From contig NZ_LMEF01000033.1 of NCBI RefSeq assembly GCF_001427905.1, positions 165,305 to 229,304 on the forward strand: 64,000 nt of DNA. The letters are read 5' to 3'. Positions 48,930-58,112 of the stretch are shown one piece after another. The notes beneath the pieces are model-generated. The model was not told where the DNA came from. It saw nothing but the letters and a program-made list of their open reading frames with translations, and did not search any database. Position 1 is the stretch's first letter; the number at the start of each line of letters is the position of its first letter. This DNA comes from Flavobacterium sp. Root420. GTDB lineage: Bacteria > Bacteroidota > Bacteroidia > Flavobacteriales > Flavobacteriaceae. The position numbers and the translations under genes were made by a program.

Positions 48930-49262
48930 ATGAAAATGAAAAATCCATATAAAGACAAATCATGGTTTAAATTCCTAGGCAATAAATATGTTTGGGTGTT
49001 ACTGTTTTTTGTTATCTGGATGTTATTTTTAGACAATTACTCCTATTTCGATCATCGCTTTTTAGATGGGCAAATCAATGAATTACAAGACAATAAAAAA
49101 TATTATCAGGAAGAAATAAAAAAAGATCAGGAACAGATCAAACAACTTAAAAATCCTGAACAAATAGAAAAATATGCTCGCGAAAAGTACTTTATGAAAA
49201 AAGACAGCGAAGATATTTACATCATCCAATTTGAAGGAGATACCATTCAAGAAAAAGAATAA
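48930..49262 (+). CDS. FtsB/DivIC-like septum formation initiator family protein
   Basis: This 110-residue single-pass protein has a membrane helix (about 19-37) followed by a coiled coil (about 47-85, NELQDNKKYYQEEIKKDQEQ) and the DivIC end KNPEQIEKYAREKYFMKK. FtsB/DivIC links FtsL and FtsQ in the division complex. An in-frame ATG two codons later (48936) is an alternative start. The gene overlaps an extended frame of mutA, but the mutA start at 49279 leaves a 16 bp gap. Confidence 0.87.
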   Translation: MKMKNPYKDKSWFKFLGNKYVWVLLFFVIWMLFLDNYSYFDHRFLDGQINELQDNKKYYQEEIKKDQEQIKQLKNPEQIEKYAREKYFMKKDSEDIYIIQFEGDTIQEKE

Positions 49263-49278
49263 TCAGAAAAAACACTCC

Positions 49279-50643
49279 ATGGCCACTACCCTATTCGACG
49301 ATTTTAATCCGATTTCATCCAAACAATGGAAACAAAAAATTCAGTTTGAATTAGATGGAGCCGAATACAACCAAACGGTAATTTGGAATTCTCCCGAAGA
49401 TATTCAGGTAAAGCCTTTTTATCACAGAGATGAATTTTCAAAAACGGCAGCCATAAAAACTAAGGTTTCGAATTTTAAAATCTGTCAAAATATTTTCGTT
49501 TATGATATCGAGAAATCGATTCAAAGAGCTATAAATACCATTGAAAGAGGTGCCGAAAGTTTACGTTTTACGATTCAAAACGAAAAAACAGACATTAAAA
49601 AATTATTAGAAACTCTTCCTTTAGAAAACAGAATCGTTTACTTTAATTTAAATTTTATTTCAATCGATTTCGTAAAATTATTAGATACAATTTCAATTCA
49701 GAAAAAAGCTTTTTTTTATTGTAATATTGATCCAATTGGCCATTTTGCAAGAGAAGGAAATTGGTTTCCAACATCGGATAAAAATAATTTTGAAACGATT
49801 GAAAATATTGCAAAAGCAACTACAAACCTTTCATTAATAAGTATAGATTTAGGTTTATATCAAAATGCCGGAGCTACTATTACACAGCAAATTGCTTACA
49901 GTTTGGCGCATGCAAATGAATATTTAAATCGTTTGCCTAACCTTACAAAACCATTTGTTTTTCAGGTTTCTGTTGGGACTAATTATTTCTTTGAAATTGC
50001 AAAACTTCGCGCGTTGCGAATGCTTTTTAACTTAATTGCTGCAGCATATAATCCTGATATTGAATGCCATTTATTGGTTACACCAACCAAACGAAATAAA
50101 ACGATTTACGATTATAACGTTAATATGCTTCGTACTACAACCGAATGCATGTCGGCTATTTTAGGTGGTGCTGATGCTGTTGCGAATTTGCCTTATGATG
50201 CTTTATATCATAAAGACAATGAATTTGGCGACCGAATTGCGAGAAATCAGTTGCTGGTTTTAAAACATGAAAGTTATTTTGATAAAGTAGATAATCCTGC
50301 CGATGGAAGTTATTACATCGAAAGTTTAACAATGCAATTGGCTGAAAAAAGTTTGGCCCTATTTAAAGATATTGAAGCAAATGGAGGTTTTCTGAAACTT
50401 TTGAACGACGGAACAATCAAAAAGAAAATTCAGGAAAGCGCTGCAAAAGAACAGGAACTATTTGATTCGAAAAAAGAAGTTTTATTAGGAACGAACAAGT
50501 ATCCAAACAAAGAAGACAAAATGAAACACGATTTAGAGTTGTTTCCTTTTGTAAAAATAAAACCAAGAAAAACATTAATTACACCCATAATAGAAAAAAG
50601 ATTAGCTGAGAAATTAGAACAAGAACGATTAGAACTTGAATAA
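49279..50643 (+). CDS. mutA: Methylmalonyl-CoA mutase small subunit (no B12 domain)
   Basis: This 454-residue subunit pairs with MutB in the conversion of succinyl-CoA and methylmalonyl-CoA. It keeps the TIM-barrel part (NVNMLRTTTECMSAILGGAD, HKDNEFGDRIARNQLLVLKH) but ends at about residue 454 with a charged helix and lacks the C-terminal cobalamin-binding domain found in many small subunits. The start is the ATG at 49279 (MATTLFDDFNPISSKQWK); the frame is open further upstream inside the FtsB-like gene, but those residues are not conserved. mutB begins 45 bp downstream. Confidence 0.92.
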   Translation: MATTLFDDFNPISSKQWKQKIQFELDGAEYNQTVIWNSPEDIQVKPFYHRDEFSKTAAIKTKVSNFKICQNIFVYDIEKSIQRAINTIERGAESLRFTIQNEKTDIKKLLETLPLENRIVYFNLNFISIDFVKLLDTISIQKKAFFYCNIDPIGHFAREGNWFPTSDKNNFETIENIAKATTNLSLISIDLGLYQNAGATITQQIAYSLAHANEYLNRLPNLTKPFVFQVSVGTNYFFEIAKLRALRMLFNLIAAAYNPDIECHLLVTPTKRNKTIYDYNVNMLRTTTECMSAILGGADAVANLPYDALYHKDNEFGDRIARNQLLVLKHESYFDKVDNPADGSYYIESLTMQLAEKSLALFKDIEANGGFLKLLNDGTIKKKIQESAAKEQELFDSKKEVLLGTNKYPNKEDKMKHDLELFPFVKIKPRKTLITPIIEKRLAEKLEQERLELE

Positions 50644-50687
50644 TCTTTTTCAAAGTAATTAATAACCCAACAAAACGAAGTGTCTCC

Positions 50688-52823
50688 ATGATAAGAAAAG
50701 ACCTTAAACATATTAATCTGGACAGTCAAAAGTTAAAAGTCGAAAGTCAAAAGTCAGACATTTTAGCCGATAACTTTTTTACTGCTGAAGGAATTGAGCT
50801 TAAAAAAACATACTCTGAAAAAGATCTTGAAAATTTAGAATTTCTTGATTTCGGGGCAGGCTTTGCGCCAAATTTACGCGGACCATACGCCACAATGTAT
50901 GTGAGACGTCCGTGGACTATTCGTCAGTATGCCGGATTCTCCACAGCAGAAGAAAGTAATGCATTTTACAGAAGAAATTTAGCTGCCGGGCAAAAAGGGC
51001 TTTCAATTGCTTTTGATTTACCAACACATCGTGGTTACGATTCAGATCATGAAAGAGTTGTCGGAGATGTTGGAAAAGCAGGTGTTGCAATTGATTCTGT
51101 CGAAGATATGAAAGTACTTTTCGACCAGATTCCGTTAGACGAAATGTCGGTTTCTATGACTATGAATGGAGCTGTTTTACCAATTATGGCTTTTTACATC
51201 GTCGCAGCTGAAGAACAAGGTGTTTCCATCGAAAAACTCTCAGGAACCATTCAGAATGATATTCTGAAAGAGTTTATGGTGCGTAACACTTATATTTATC
51301 CGCCAACACCATCGATGAAAATCATTGCAGATATTTTTGAATTTACGAGCAAGAAAATGCCAAAATTTAATTCTATCTCTATTTCGGGATATCATATGCA
51401 GGAAGCCGGTGCAACTGCGGATATTGAATTGGCTTATACTTTAGCAGATGGTTTAGAATATATCAGAACCGGACTTTCAACAGGAATGACTATAGATGAA
51501 TTTGCTCCTCGCCTTTCTTTCTTTTGGGCGATTGGAATGAATCATTTTATGGAAATTGCAAAAATGAGAGCGGGAAGAATGATTTGGGCGAAATTAATTC
51601 AGCAATTTAATCCAAAAAGCGACAAGTCGTTGGCACTGAGAACACATTGTCAAACAAGCGGCTGGAGTTTAACAGAACAAGATCCTTTTAATAATGTAGC
51701 CAGAACTTGTATCGAAGCGACTGCTGCTGCTTTTGGAGGAACACAATCTTTACATACCAATGCACTTGACGAGGCAATTGCTTTACCAACCGATTTTTCT
51801 GCGAGAATTGCACGTAATACGCAAATCTTTCTACAGGAAGAAACTAAAATTACCAAAACAGTTGATCCTTGGGCTGGAAGTTACTATGTTGAAAGTTTGA
51901 CAAATGAACTTTTAGAAAATACTTGGAAACTTATTGAAGAAGTTGAAGAATTGGGCGGAATGACAAAAGCCATCGAAGCCGGAATTCCGAAACTTAGAAT
52001 TGAAGAAGCCGCAGCAAGAAAACAAGCCAGAATTGATAGCGGACAGGATATTATTGTTGGTGTAAATCAATTTAGATTAGAGAAAGAAGATCCGTTGCAT
52101 ATTTTGGATGTTGACAACCAAATGGTCCGTAAACAACAAATTGAACGTCTTGAAGATATAAAAGCAAAAAGAAATACGGAGAAAGTAAATCAATCACTGG
52201 AAAAATTAATTCATTGTGCTAAAACCGGGCAAGGAAACTTATTGGAAATCGCAACTGAGGCCGCTCGTGAAAGAGCTACTTTAGGAGAAATCAGCGATGC
52301 TCTGGAAAGTATTTTTGGCAGGTACAAAGCACAAATTAAATCCTTTAGCGGTGTGTATAGTGCAGCAATAAAAAACGACGAAAATTTTGAAAAGGCAAAA
52401 CAATTAGCAGATGCCTTTGCCAAACAAGAAGGAAGACGTCCCCGAATTATGATTGCCAAAATGGGACAAGACGGACATGACAGAGGTGCAAAAGTAGTTG
52501 CTACAGGCTACGCCGATGTTGGTTTTGATGTAGATATAGGTCCACTTTTCCAAACACCGGCTGAAGCCGCTAAACAAGCTGTTGAAAATGATGTCCATAT
52601 ATTGGGTGTTTCTTCATTAGCTGCCGGACATAAAACTTTGGTTCCGCAGGTTATTGAAGAACTTAAAAAGCACGGCCGAGAAGATATTATGGTAATTGTG
52701 GGTGGTGTTATACCTGCACAAGACTATCAATATTTATTTGATGCCGGTGCAGTTGCCATTTTTGGACCAGGAACAAAGATTAGTGAAGCAGCCATTAAAA
52801 TTTTAGAAATATTAATTGATTAA
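50688..52823 (+). CDS. mutB: Methylmalonyl-CoA mutase large (catalytic) subunit
   Basis: This 711-residue adenosylcobalamin enzyme rearranges methylmalonyl-CoA and succinyl-CoA. The substrate barrel (about 60-420) starts with PNLRGPYATMYVRRPWTIRQ. The cobalamin domain (about 575-705) has the ligand motif DGHDRGAKVVATGYAD with the Co-binding His and the GGVIPAQDY loop. Residues 13-24 (SQKLKVESQKSD) are encoded by five 7-bp units (50725-50759) of the type otherwise found between genes. They fall in the variable linker before the barrel, where an insertion is tolerable. MeaB (10.5 kb) is its chaperone. A terminator follows. Confidence 0.95.
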   Translation: MIRKDLKHINLDSQKLKVESQKSDILADNFFTAEGIELKKTYSEKDLENLEFLDFGAGFAPNLRGPYATMYVRRPWTIRQYAGFSTAEESNAFYRRNLAAGQKGLSIAFDLPTHRGYDSDHERVVGDVGKAGVAIDSVEDMKVLFDQIPLDEMSVSMTMNGAVLPIMAFYIVAAEEQGVSIEKLSGTIQNDILKEFMVRNTYIYPPTPSMKIIADIFEFTSKKMPKFNSISISGYHMQEAGATADIELAYTLADGLEYIRTGLSTGMTIDEFAPRLSFFWAIGMNHFMEIAKMRAGRMIWAKLIQQFNPKSDKSLALRTHCQTSGWSLTEQDPFNNVARTCIEATAAAFGGTQSLHTNALDEAIALPTDFSARIARNTQIFLQEETKITKTVDPWAGSYYVESLTNELLENTWKLIEEVEELGGMTKAIEAGIPKLRIEEAAARKQARIDSGQDIIVGVNQFRLEKEDPLHILDVDNQMVRKQQIERLEDIKAKRNTEKVNQSLEKLIHCAKTGQGNLLEIATEAARERATLGEISDALESIFGRYKAQIKSFSGVYSAAIKNDENFEKAKQLADAFAKQEGRRPRIMIAKMGQDGHDRGAKVVATGYADVGFDVDIGPLFQTPAEAAKQAVENDVHILGVSSLAAGHKTLVPQVIEELKKHGREDIMVIVGGVIPAQDYQYLFDAGAVAIFGPGTKISEAAIKILEILID
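50725..50759 (+). repeat. 7-bp GTCAAAA array inside the mutB coding region
   Basis: GTCAAAA, GTTAAAA, GTCGAAA, GTCAAAA, GTCAGAC in direct tandem, without an inverted arm. It is translated as residues 13-24 of MutB. A related AAAGTC array lies at 63784-63850. Confidence 0.9.
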
Positions 52824-52837
52824 TATATTCCATAAAA

Positions 52838-52862
52838 AAATCCCGATTCACTCGGGATTTTT
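52838..52862. terminator. Bidirectional terminator after mutB
   Basis: AAATCCCGA pairs with TCGGGATTT, with A/T runs on both sides. It serves mutB and the convergent lysozyme-like gene. Confidence 0.85.
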
Positions 52863-52875
52863 TAGTTTTTACTTT

Positions 52876-53523
52876 TTAGTCGTTTATTGTAGCATTACTA
52901 TCTGCTTCAATGTAAGAGAGATCATAACCTCCAAAAGCTTTCATGTAACTTCGTAATGAAGTTCCGTAGGCATCTCTAAAGAACCTGTTTCCTTTATTTT
53001 TAAAGAAGTTTTTTACTGATCCGGCACCACCAAGATGCGCCGCTGCCAAAATTCCGGATTCGGTAATAGCAACACCGTTAATGATTTTCCCTTCATACCT
53101 TTCAATTTCATTACGTAAAATCCATTTATTTTTGGATAATAACGCAACAAATGCTTTTTCTTGTAAAGCAGGATCTTTTAAAAAAGCCTTGCCACTGCGA
53201 ACACCAATCGATCTCAGTGCCTGAGGACCAAACTGGTATTTTCCCATATAGCCAAGCGAATTTACCAAACGGTACTTTCCTTGAGACTCTTTAAAAGCAA
53301 CTGCTTCTTTAAAACCGATTAGATGATTTCCCGTGTATGGGACGTTTAATTTGTTTGATTCAGGATAATCATCCTTGTCCAGCGATGGAAATAAGTATTC
53401 TGATCCATCTGTTTTTTCTATTAAAAACCAAGGTTTGGTTTCCAGATTAAAGGGTTTAAAACCCAAACTTAAAAATGTAATAATAACGACTAAACTCGCA
53501 TAAAAATACCATTTCTTTATCAT
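52876..53523 (-). CDS. Lysozyme/transglycosylase-like envelope protein
   Basis: This 215-residue protein has an N-terminal membrane helix or signal (about 8-24) and a lysozyme-like domain (about 65-185). GFKEAVAFKESQGKYRLVN carries the probable catalytic Glu, followed by GYMGKYQFGPQALRSIG, and AHLGGAGSVKNFF is the later conserved helix. This order is that of SLT-type peptidoglycan lytic enzymes. The substrate (cell wall glycan) is inferred from the fold; the phage-like look of the motif is not supported by neighbours. It is monocistronic. Confidence 0.78.
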   Translation of the reverse strand: MIKKWYFYASLVVIITFLSLGFKPFNLETKPWFLIEKTDGSEYLFPSLDKDDYPESNKLNVPYTGNHLIGFKEAVAFKESQGKYRLVNSLGYMGKYQFGPQALRSIGVRSGKAFLKDPALQEKAFVALLSKNKWILRNEIERYEGKIINGVAITESGILAAAHLGGAGSVKNFFKNKGNRFFRDAYGTSLRSYMKAFGGYDLSYIEADSNATIND

Positions 53524-53920
53524 AAATTGTTTTTCTTCAAAACGCTGTCACCCTCTTAAAATTTCTACAGTGCAAAGGTAAGCAAAAATAAACAATGCTG
53601 ATATTCAGACGTTTACATGTTTTAAAAAAACACTAATATCCGCCTGATCCCTTTATTGATCGAGTTTTCGAGCGTTAAGAAGAGCTATTTATTTTCCTCA
53701 AAAACGTCAAAAAAATAAACTTCTAAAATATCATTTTTAGGATATTTTTAGCAAATATGTTAAAATAATAATATTTAACTTACATAATTTTCATTTTTTT
53801 TACACATAAATAAATGTTATTTTTTTGATTTTTTATTGTTTCAATAAAAATTGGAAAGAAATGCAATGCTTTTTTTGCATCATAATTTTTCTAATTCACA
53901 ACACTTCAAAAATGGCAATA
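53524..53920. other. AT-rich gap without a recognised gene
   Basis: About 400 bases between the lysozyme-like gene and mltG hold no supported gene or array. I only see A/T runs and GATCGAGTTTTCGAGCG at about 53658. The promoter of the lysozyme-like gene must lie at its left end. Confidence 0.5.
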
Positions 53921-53956
53921 AAAAAACCGAAGCTTAAATTTAAGCTTCGGTTTTTT
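53921..53956 (-). terminator. Terminator of the dapF-GNAT-mltG operon
   Basis: AAAAAACCGAAGCTTAAA and its exact complement form an 18 bp stem without a loop gap, with T-runs, 22 bp after the mltG stop. Confidence 0.88.
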
Positions 53957-53977
53957 TTTAGAAATAATTTTTAAAAA

Positions 53978-55018
53978 CTATCTTGTCACACCTTGACTGG
54001 CAATCCAATCAGAATATTTTTTTGCATTTACATTATGTTCTGCCAAAGTTGAGGCAAATTCATGATATCCAAAACGCTCAACACTAGCACAAAAATAGAT
54101 ATAATCGTTTTTTTCCGGATTTAAAACTGCTTCAAGAGCTGTAATATCAGGCATTGCAATTGGTCCCGGAGGAAGTCCAATATTCACATAAGTATTATAT
54201 GGAGACTTCATAACCAGGTCGTTATAAAAAACTCTTTTAATAACCTGATCGAAATTATTATCTCTTAATTTTAAGGCATAAATTACAGTTGGATCAGCTT
54301 GTAAAGGCATTGCTAAACGCAAACGGTTTAAATATACACCTGCAATTCTAGGTCTTTCATCTTTTTTTACTGATTCTTTATGAACGATTGAAGCTAAAAT
54401 AGTAGCCTGAACTGGCGTTAAACCTTGTTCTTTTGCTTCTGCAATTCTTTTATCTGTCCAGAAATTATGATATTCCTTGATCATTTTATCACGGAATTTT
54501 TCTGCAGAAGTATTCCAATATACTTCATAAGTATTCGGAATAAACATGGCGAATACATTATCTTCATTAAAACCGTTAGCGGCCATGAAAGTCGAATCTT
54601 TAATTGCTTTCATTAAAGATAAACTATCCGCTTCGATTTCAGAACCAACTCTTCCGGCAAAATTCTCTAAACGTTCCTGGTTATTAAAAGCTAATTTTAC
54701 AGGAACATTAGAACGCATTGCACGAACCAAATCGATATTATTCATGTCTTTTTTAAGTAAAAAACGACCTGATTTTACATTTTCAGGATAACTTCTCTTA
54801 TTCGCTACCATTTCGAAGTTTTCGAAATTCTTGATATAAGGTTCTAATATTTTTTTTACATCGGTATAATTTGCACCGGTAGGAACATAAACATAAAGTT
54901 CTTTTTCCTCAAATTTGGTGTTGGCGCTAAAAATCCTGCTGATCAAAATAAATCCGTAAATCATTAAAACTGAAATTACGGCTACAACAGTTATCGTGAT
55001 AATTTTTTTTAAGCTCAA
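53978..55018 (-). CDS. mltG: Endolytic murein transglycosylase MltG
   Basis: This 346-residue inner-membrane enzyme has one N-terminal helix (about 7-29) and the YceG domain. It cuts nascent glycan strands and ends their growth. The catalytic region reads ILASIVHKESVKKDERPRIA with the Glu of xKE, then AGVYLNRLRLAMPLQADPTV and SPYNTYVNIGLPPGPI. FCASVERFGYHEFASTLAEHN closes the family profile (seen in two blocks). It is the last gene of a minus-strand operon after dapF and a GNAT gene (10 bp gap). Confidence 0.95.
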   Translation of the reverse strand: MSLKKIITITVVAVISVLMIYGFILISRIFSANTKFEEKELYVYVPTGANYTDVKKILEPYIKNFENFEMVANKRSYPENVKSGRFLLKKDMNNIDLVRAMRSNVPVKLAFNNQERLENFAGRVGSEIEADSLSLMKAIKDSTFMAANGFNEDNVFAMFIPNTYEVYWNTSAEKFRDKMIKEYHNFWTDKRIAEAKEQGLTPVQATILASIVHKESVKKDERPRIAGVYLNRLRLAMPLQADPTVIYALKLRDNNFDQVIKRVFYNDLVMKSPYNTYVNIGLPPGPIAMPDITALEAVLNPEKNDYIYFCASVERFGYHEFASTLAEHNVNAKKYSDWIASQGVTR

Positions 55019-55028
55019 AGTTTAAATT

Positions 55029-55562
55029 TTAAATTTGTTTGTTAATTAACTGGTACATTGCTTCGTCTTGATAGTGGTTATTCAGCAAAATCCAATCTTT
55101 TTTAATTCCTATTTTCTCAAAACCAAATTTAGTAAAAAGAGCTATACTTGCTACATTTTCGACACTAATATTTGCATAGAGCTGATGTAAATTTAGATTA
55201 TGAAAAGCATATTTAATTAAAAGTTCCAATGCTTCAGAACCAATGTTTTGTTTTTTATTTTCGTCTTTTTGGATAACGATTCCAACCCCCGCTTTATTAT
55301 TCTTCGGGTCAAATTCAAATAAATCAATTAATCCAATAGCAGGAAAATCTTCATCCTGACAAATTGCTAATCGCAACTGCTTAGCTTCATAAATATCCTG
55401 ATGTGCATTTTCAAGATATTGACGAACCAGAAAACGGCTGTATGGCGTATAAGTATTGCTGACTTCCCAAATGCTCTGATCATTTTCCATCGCATACACA
55501 AACTCTAAATCATTAGGTTCTAATGCACGCAGATAGATATTTTCGCCTTTGAGTGTAATCAT
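55029..55562 (-). CDS. GNAT N-acetyltransferase (SpeG/RimJ-like)
   Basis: This 177-residue acetyltransferase opens LKGENIYLRALEPNDLEFVY, typical of SpeG-like and RimJ-like proteins. GVGIVIQKDENKKQNIGSEAL holds the acetyl-CoA loop (Q/KxxGxG form, about 100-118), and LYANISVENVASIALFTKFG the conserved core of the C-terminal half. Position between dapF and mltG may hint at envelope or spermidine metabolism, but there is no direct evidence. The start is at 55562, directly before ATTTTAG units that fill the gap to dapF. Confidence 0.87.
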   Translation of the reverse strand: MITLKGENIYLRALEPNDLEFVYAMENDQSIWEVSNTYTPYSRFLVRQYLENAHQDIYEAKQLRLAICQDEDFPAIGLIDLFEFDPKNNKAGVGIVIQKDENKKQNIGSEALELLIKYAFHNLNLHQLYANISVENVASIALFTKFGFEKIGIKKDWILLNNHYQDEAMYQLINKQI

Positions 55563-55590
55563 TGTAATTTTAGATTGTTGATTTTAGATT
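55563..55590. repeat. ATTTTAG units in the dapF-GNAT gap
   Basis: ATTTTAG, ATTGTTG, ATTTTAG, ATTTC. The dapF stop codon (55584-55586) is part of one unit. Confidence 0.65.
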
Positions 55591-56369
55591 TCAATACTGC
55601 CTTTAAAAACAAATTTGGCTGGGCCGGTTAAGAAAACATTGGTAAAATGATCTCCCATTTTATCAAAAGAAACATTTAGCTTTCCTCCTTCAACATTTAA
55701 ATTGATAGATGTTTTATCCGTTTGTCCAATCGCGTTCATTGCAATGGCAACTGCAGTTGCTCCTGTTCCACAAGCTAAAGTTTCATCTTCAACACCTCTT
55801 TCATAAGTACGAAGTGAAAAAGTATCATCATCAATTTTCTTTACAAAATTGACATTACTTCCTTTTTCTCCATACAGTTCACCATAACGAATGGCTGCAC
55901 CATTTTCTTTTACATTATATTGTCTTAAATCATCAACAAGCTGTACGTGATGCGGTGAACCAGTATTCAAAAAAGTATAAGAATCTTTCTTTTGTATTTC
56001 ATCAACATCAATCATTTGCAAGGAAACAATGGTATCATCTCCTCCAACAGAAGCGTGATGCAACCCATCTGCTGCCATAAAAATTGCCTGATTATTAATC
56101 ACGCCCATTTGATTTGCAAAAGCTACCAGACAACGGCCACCATTTCCACACATCGAACTTTCGTTCCCGTCAGAATTGTAATAAACCATTCTGAAATCAG
56201 TATCCGAATCATTTTCTAATAAAATAAGTCCGTCTGCTCCAATACCAAATCGTCTGTCGCATAAACGTTCAATCAGTTGAATATCTTCTTTTGGGAAAAA
56301 ATTAGTACGATTGTCAATCATTACAAAATCATTCCCTGTACCCTGATATTTATAAAATTCTATTTGCAT
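55584..56369 (-). CDS. dapF: Diaminopimelate epimerase
   Basis: This 261-residue enzyme interconverts L,L- and meso-diaminopimelate for lysine and peptidoglycan synthesis. Two catalytic cysteines are seen in SSMCGNGGRCLVAF (about 72) and ETLACGTGATAVA (about 203). GTGNDFVMIDN near the start is the substrate loop. The ATG at 56369 (MQIEFYKYQGTGNDF) is chosen; an upstream in-frame start adds 8 residues. Its stop lies in an ATTTTAG repeat, so the last residues EI and the stop are repeat-encoded. It is first in the dapF-GNAT-mltG operon. Confidence 0.96.
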   Translation of the reverse strand: MQIEFYKYQGTGNDFVMIDNRTNFFPKEDIQLIERLCDRRFGIGADGLILLENDSDTDFRMVYYNSDGNESSMCGNGGRCLVAFANQMGVINNQAIFMAADGLHHASVGGDDTIVSLQMIDVDEIQKKDSYTFLNTGSPHHVQLVDDLRQYNVKENGAAIRYGELYGEKGSNVNFVKKIDDDTFSLRTYERGVEDETLACGTGATAVAIAMNAIGQTDKTSINLNVEGGKLNVSFDKMGDHFTNVFLTGPAKFVFKGSIEI

Positions 56370-56507
56370 TTTTTGTCTATTAAATAAGTACAAAAGTACG
56401 AACTAATAATTAATGAAATGTTAATGATTGTTAAAGAGCGTTAAACCATTTTTTGAAATAATTTTTTCTATTAATTTTACATTATAACTTAAACATTAAG
56501 CCTAATT

Positions 56508-57908
56508 ATGAAAAGATTTTCAACCTTATTTTTAGTGTCATTACTAAGTGGTGCTACTACACTTAGTGCTTACAAATTATTATTTGATGGCAACAATTCT
56601 TTTTTTGGAAGAGAAAATTCTGTTGTTACTCTAGCCCCCAATTCATTTGGACGAAATGTTGCATTATCAGCTGAGACAGTAGATTTTACTGCTGCTGCAG
56701 ATAAAACGATCCACACCGTTGTTCACGTAAAGAATGTTTCGAGAAGAACAGTCAGTAATCCAATGATGGAATTTTTCTATGGATATGGCGGCCAACAACA
56801 ACAGGAACAAGTAGGAACTGGTTCTGGTGTTATTATTTCTGAAGATGGATACATTGTGACGAATAATCACGTAGTTAAAGATGCTTCAGAAATTGAAATT
56901 ACCTTAAACAACAAGAAATCATATACGGCAAAATTGATTGGTACCGACTCAAAAATGGACATCGCACTGTTAAAAATCAATGCTGATGAAAAATTGCCTT
57001 ATACCGCTTTTGCCAATTCTGACAATGTAAAAATTGGAGAATGGGTTTTAGCCGTTGGTAATCCGTACAACCTAACTTCTACTGTAACTGCCGGGATTGT
57101 TTCGGCGAAAGCCCGAAATTTAGACACAAGCGGAATTCAGTCTTTCATCCAAACTGATGCTGCCGTAAATCCTGGAAACAGTGGTGGAGCGTTAGTAAAC
57201 ACCCGAGGAGAATTAATTGGAATTAACACTATGATTTCTTCAATGACAGGTTCTTATGTTGGATATTCATTTGCAGTTCCATCCAATATCGCCAGAAAAA
57301 TTATCGAGGACATTATGGAATTTGGAAATGTTCAAAGAGGTATTTTAGGTGTTGAAGGTGGCGAATTGAACAGTACAGCTTCAAAAGAATTAGGCGTAAC
57401 TCAAACGCAAGGATTTTATATTAGTAAAGTTTCTAAAAATTCCGGGGCTGAAAAAGCCGGGCTTGCAAAAGGTGATATTATCGTAAAATTGGATGATCAA
57501 AACATTGCAACTTATGCTGATCTTTCGGGTTATATTAACACAAAACGACCAAACGATGTTGTCAAAGTTAGTTATATGAAAGATGGACAAACGAGAACTG
57601 TTCCGGTAACTTTAAGTAAAAATGAATTCTTTAGTACAGAATTTAAAGGAATCGAATTAGAAAATATTGATGCCACTGACAAGAAGAAATTCAGAATTGA
57701 TTATGGTGTAAAAATTAAAAATATTACCAATGATAATTTAATGCAATATCAAAACGAATTACAAGGCAATATTATTTTAAGTATTGATAATGTAAAAGCA
57801 ACAAATGTCGAAACTGTTTCGAAACTTTTAAGCAAAAAAGACGAAGGCCAAAGTGTTCGTATCGAAATGATAAACAGAAATGGAGAAATCTTTAGAATAA
57901 TTATTTAG
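56508..57908 (+). CDS. DegP/HtrA-type periplasmic serine protease
   Basis: This 466-residue envelope quality-control protease has an N-terminal membrane segment or signal (about 5-25), a trypsin-like domain (about 95-275) and two PDZ domains (about 285-370 and 385-465). The catalytic triad is His in VTNNHVVKDAS, Asp in SKMDIALLKI and Ser in NPGNSGGALVN. A QQQQ-containing linker lies at about 93. It degrades or refolds misfolded periplasmic proteins. It is monocistronic, ends before a CAGTCT array and a terminator, and no consensus -7 box was seen. Confidence 0.95.
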   Translation: MKRFSTLFLVSLLSGATTLSAYKLLFDGNNSFFGRENSVVTLAPNSFGRNVALSAETVDFTAAADKTIHTVVHVKNVSRRTVSNPMMEFFYGYGGQQQQEQVGTGSGVIISEDGYIVTNNHVVKDASEIEITLNNKKSYTAKLIGTDSKMDIALLKINADEKLPYTAFANSDNVKIGEWVLAVGNPYNLTSTVTAGIVSAKARNLDTSGIQSFIQTDAAVNPGNSGGALVNTRGELIGINTMISSMTGSYVGYSFAVPSNIARKIIEDIMEFGNVQRGILGVEGGELNSTASKELGVTQTQGFYISKVSKNSGAEKAGLAKGDIIVKLDDQNIATYADLSGYINTKRPNDVVKVSYMKDGQTRTVPVTLSKNEFFSTEFKGIELENIDATDKKKFRIDYGVKIKNITNDNLMQYQNELQGNIILSIDNVKATNVETVSKLLSKKDEGQSVRIEMINRNGEIFRIII

Positions 57909-57970
57909 TCGCAGTTATCAGTCTCGGTCTTCAGTCAAAAACTGAAAACAGAGACTGAGACTGACAACTC
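57909..57970. repeat. Fold-back array of CAGTCT units
   Basis: CGCAGTTATCAGTCTCGGTC, TTCAGTCAAAAACTGAA and CAGAGACTGAGACTGACAAC: left units and inverted right units. Same unit as 26541-26612. Confidence 0.8.
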
Positions 57971-58006
57971 AAAAAAGCCATCTTAGTAATTAAGGTGGCT
58001 TTTTTA
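57971..58006 (+). terminator. Terminator after the DegP-type gene
   Basis: AAAAAAGCCATCTTA pairs with TAAGGTGGCTTTTTT (one G-T pair), with a T-run behind. Confidence 0.85.
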
Positions 58007-58055
58007 TTTTTCAAAAATAAATCATAAAATAGTTTACGAAATCGATTGAAATGGA

Positions 58056-58063
58056 TACTTTTG
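58056..58063 (+). promoter_or_regulatory. -7 promoter box of the GAPDH gene
   Basis: TACTTTTG matches TAnnTTTG, 49 bp before the ATG at 58113. Confidence 0.5.
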
Positions 58064-58112
58064 CGCCAAATTTAAAAATAGTCGTCTATTTATTTTTTCA
58101 ATTTGATCAATT

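Noticed and set aside
49231..49278. Longer mutA start overlapping the FtsB-like gene
   Set aside because: The added 16 residues are Lys-rich and unlike homologues, and the ATG at 49279 begins with the conserved MATTLFDDF.
48926..52823. Horizontal acquisition of the mutA-mutB region
   Set aside because: Composition and codon use match the rest, and the neighbourhood with udk and the FtsB-like gene is known in Flavobacteria.
52876..53523. Lysozyme-like gene as part of a prophage
   Set aside because: No phage structural, integrase or holin gene lies nearby, the protein has an N-terminal membrane segment, and its base composition is like that of its neighbours.
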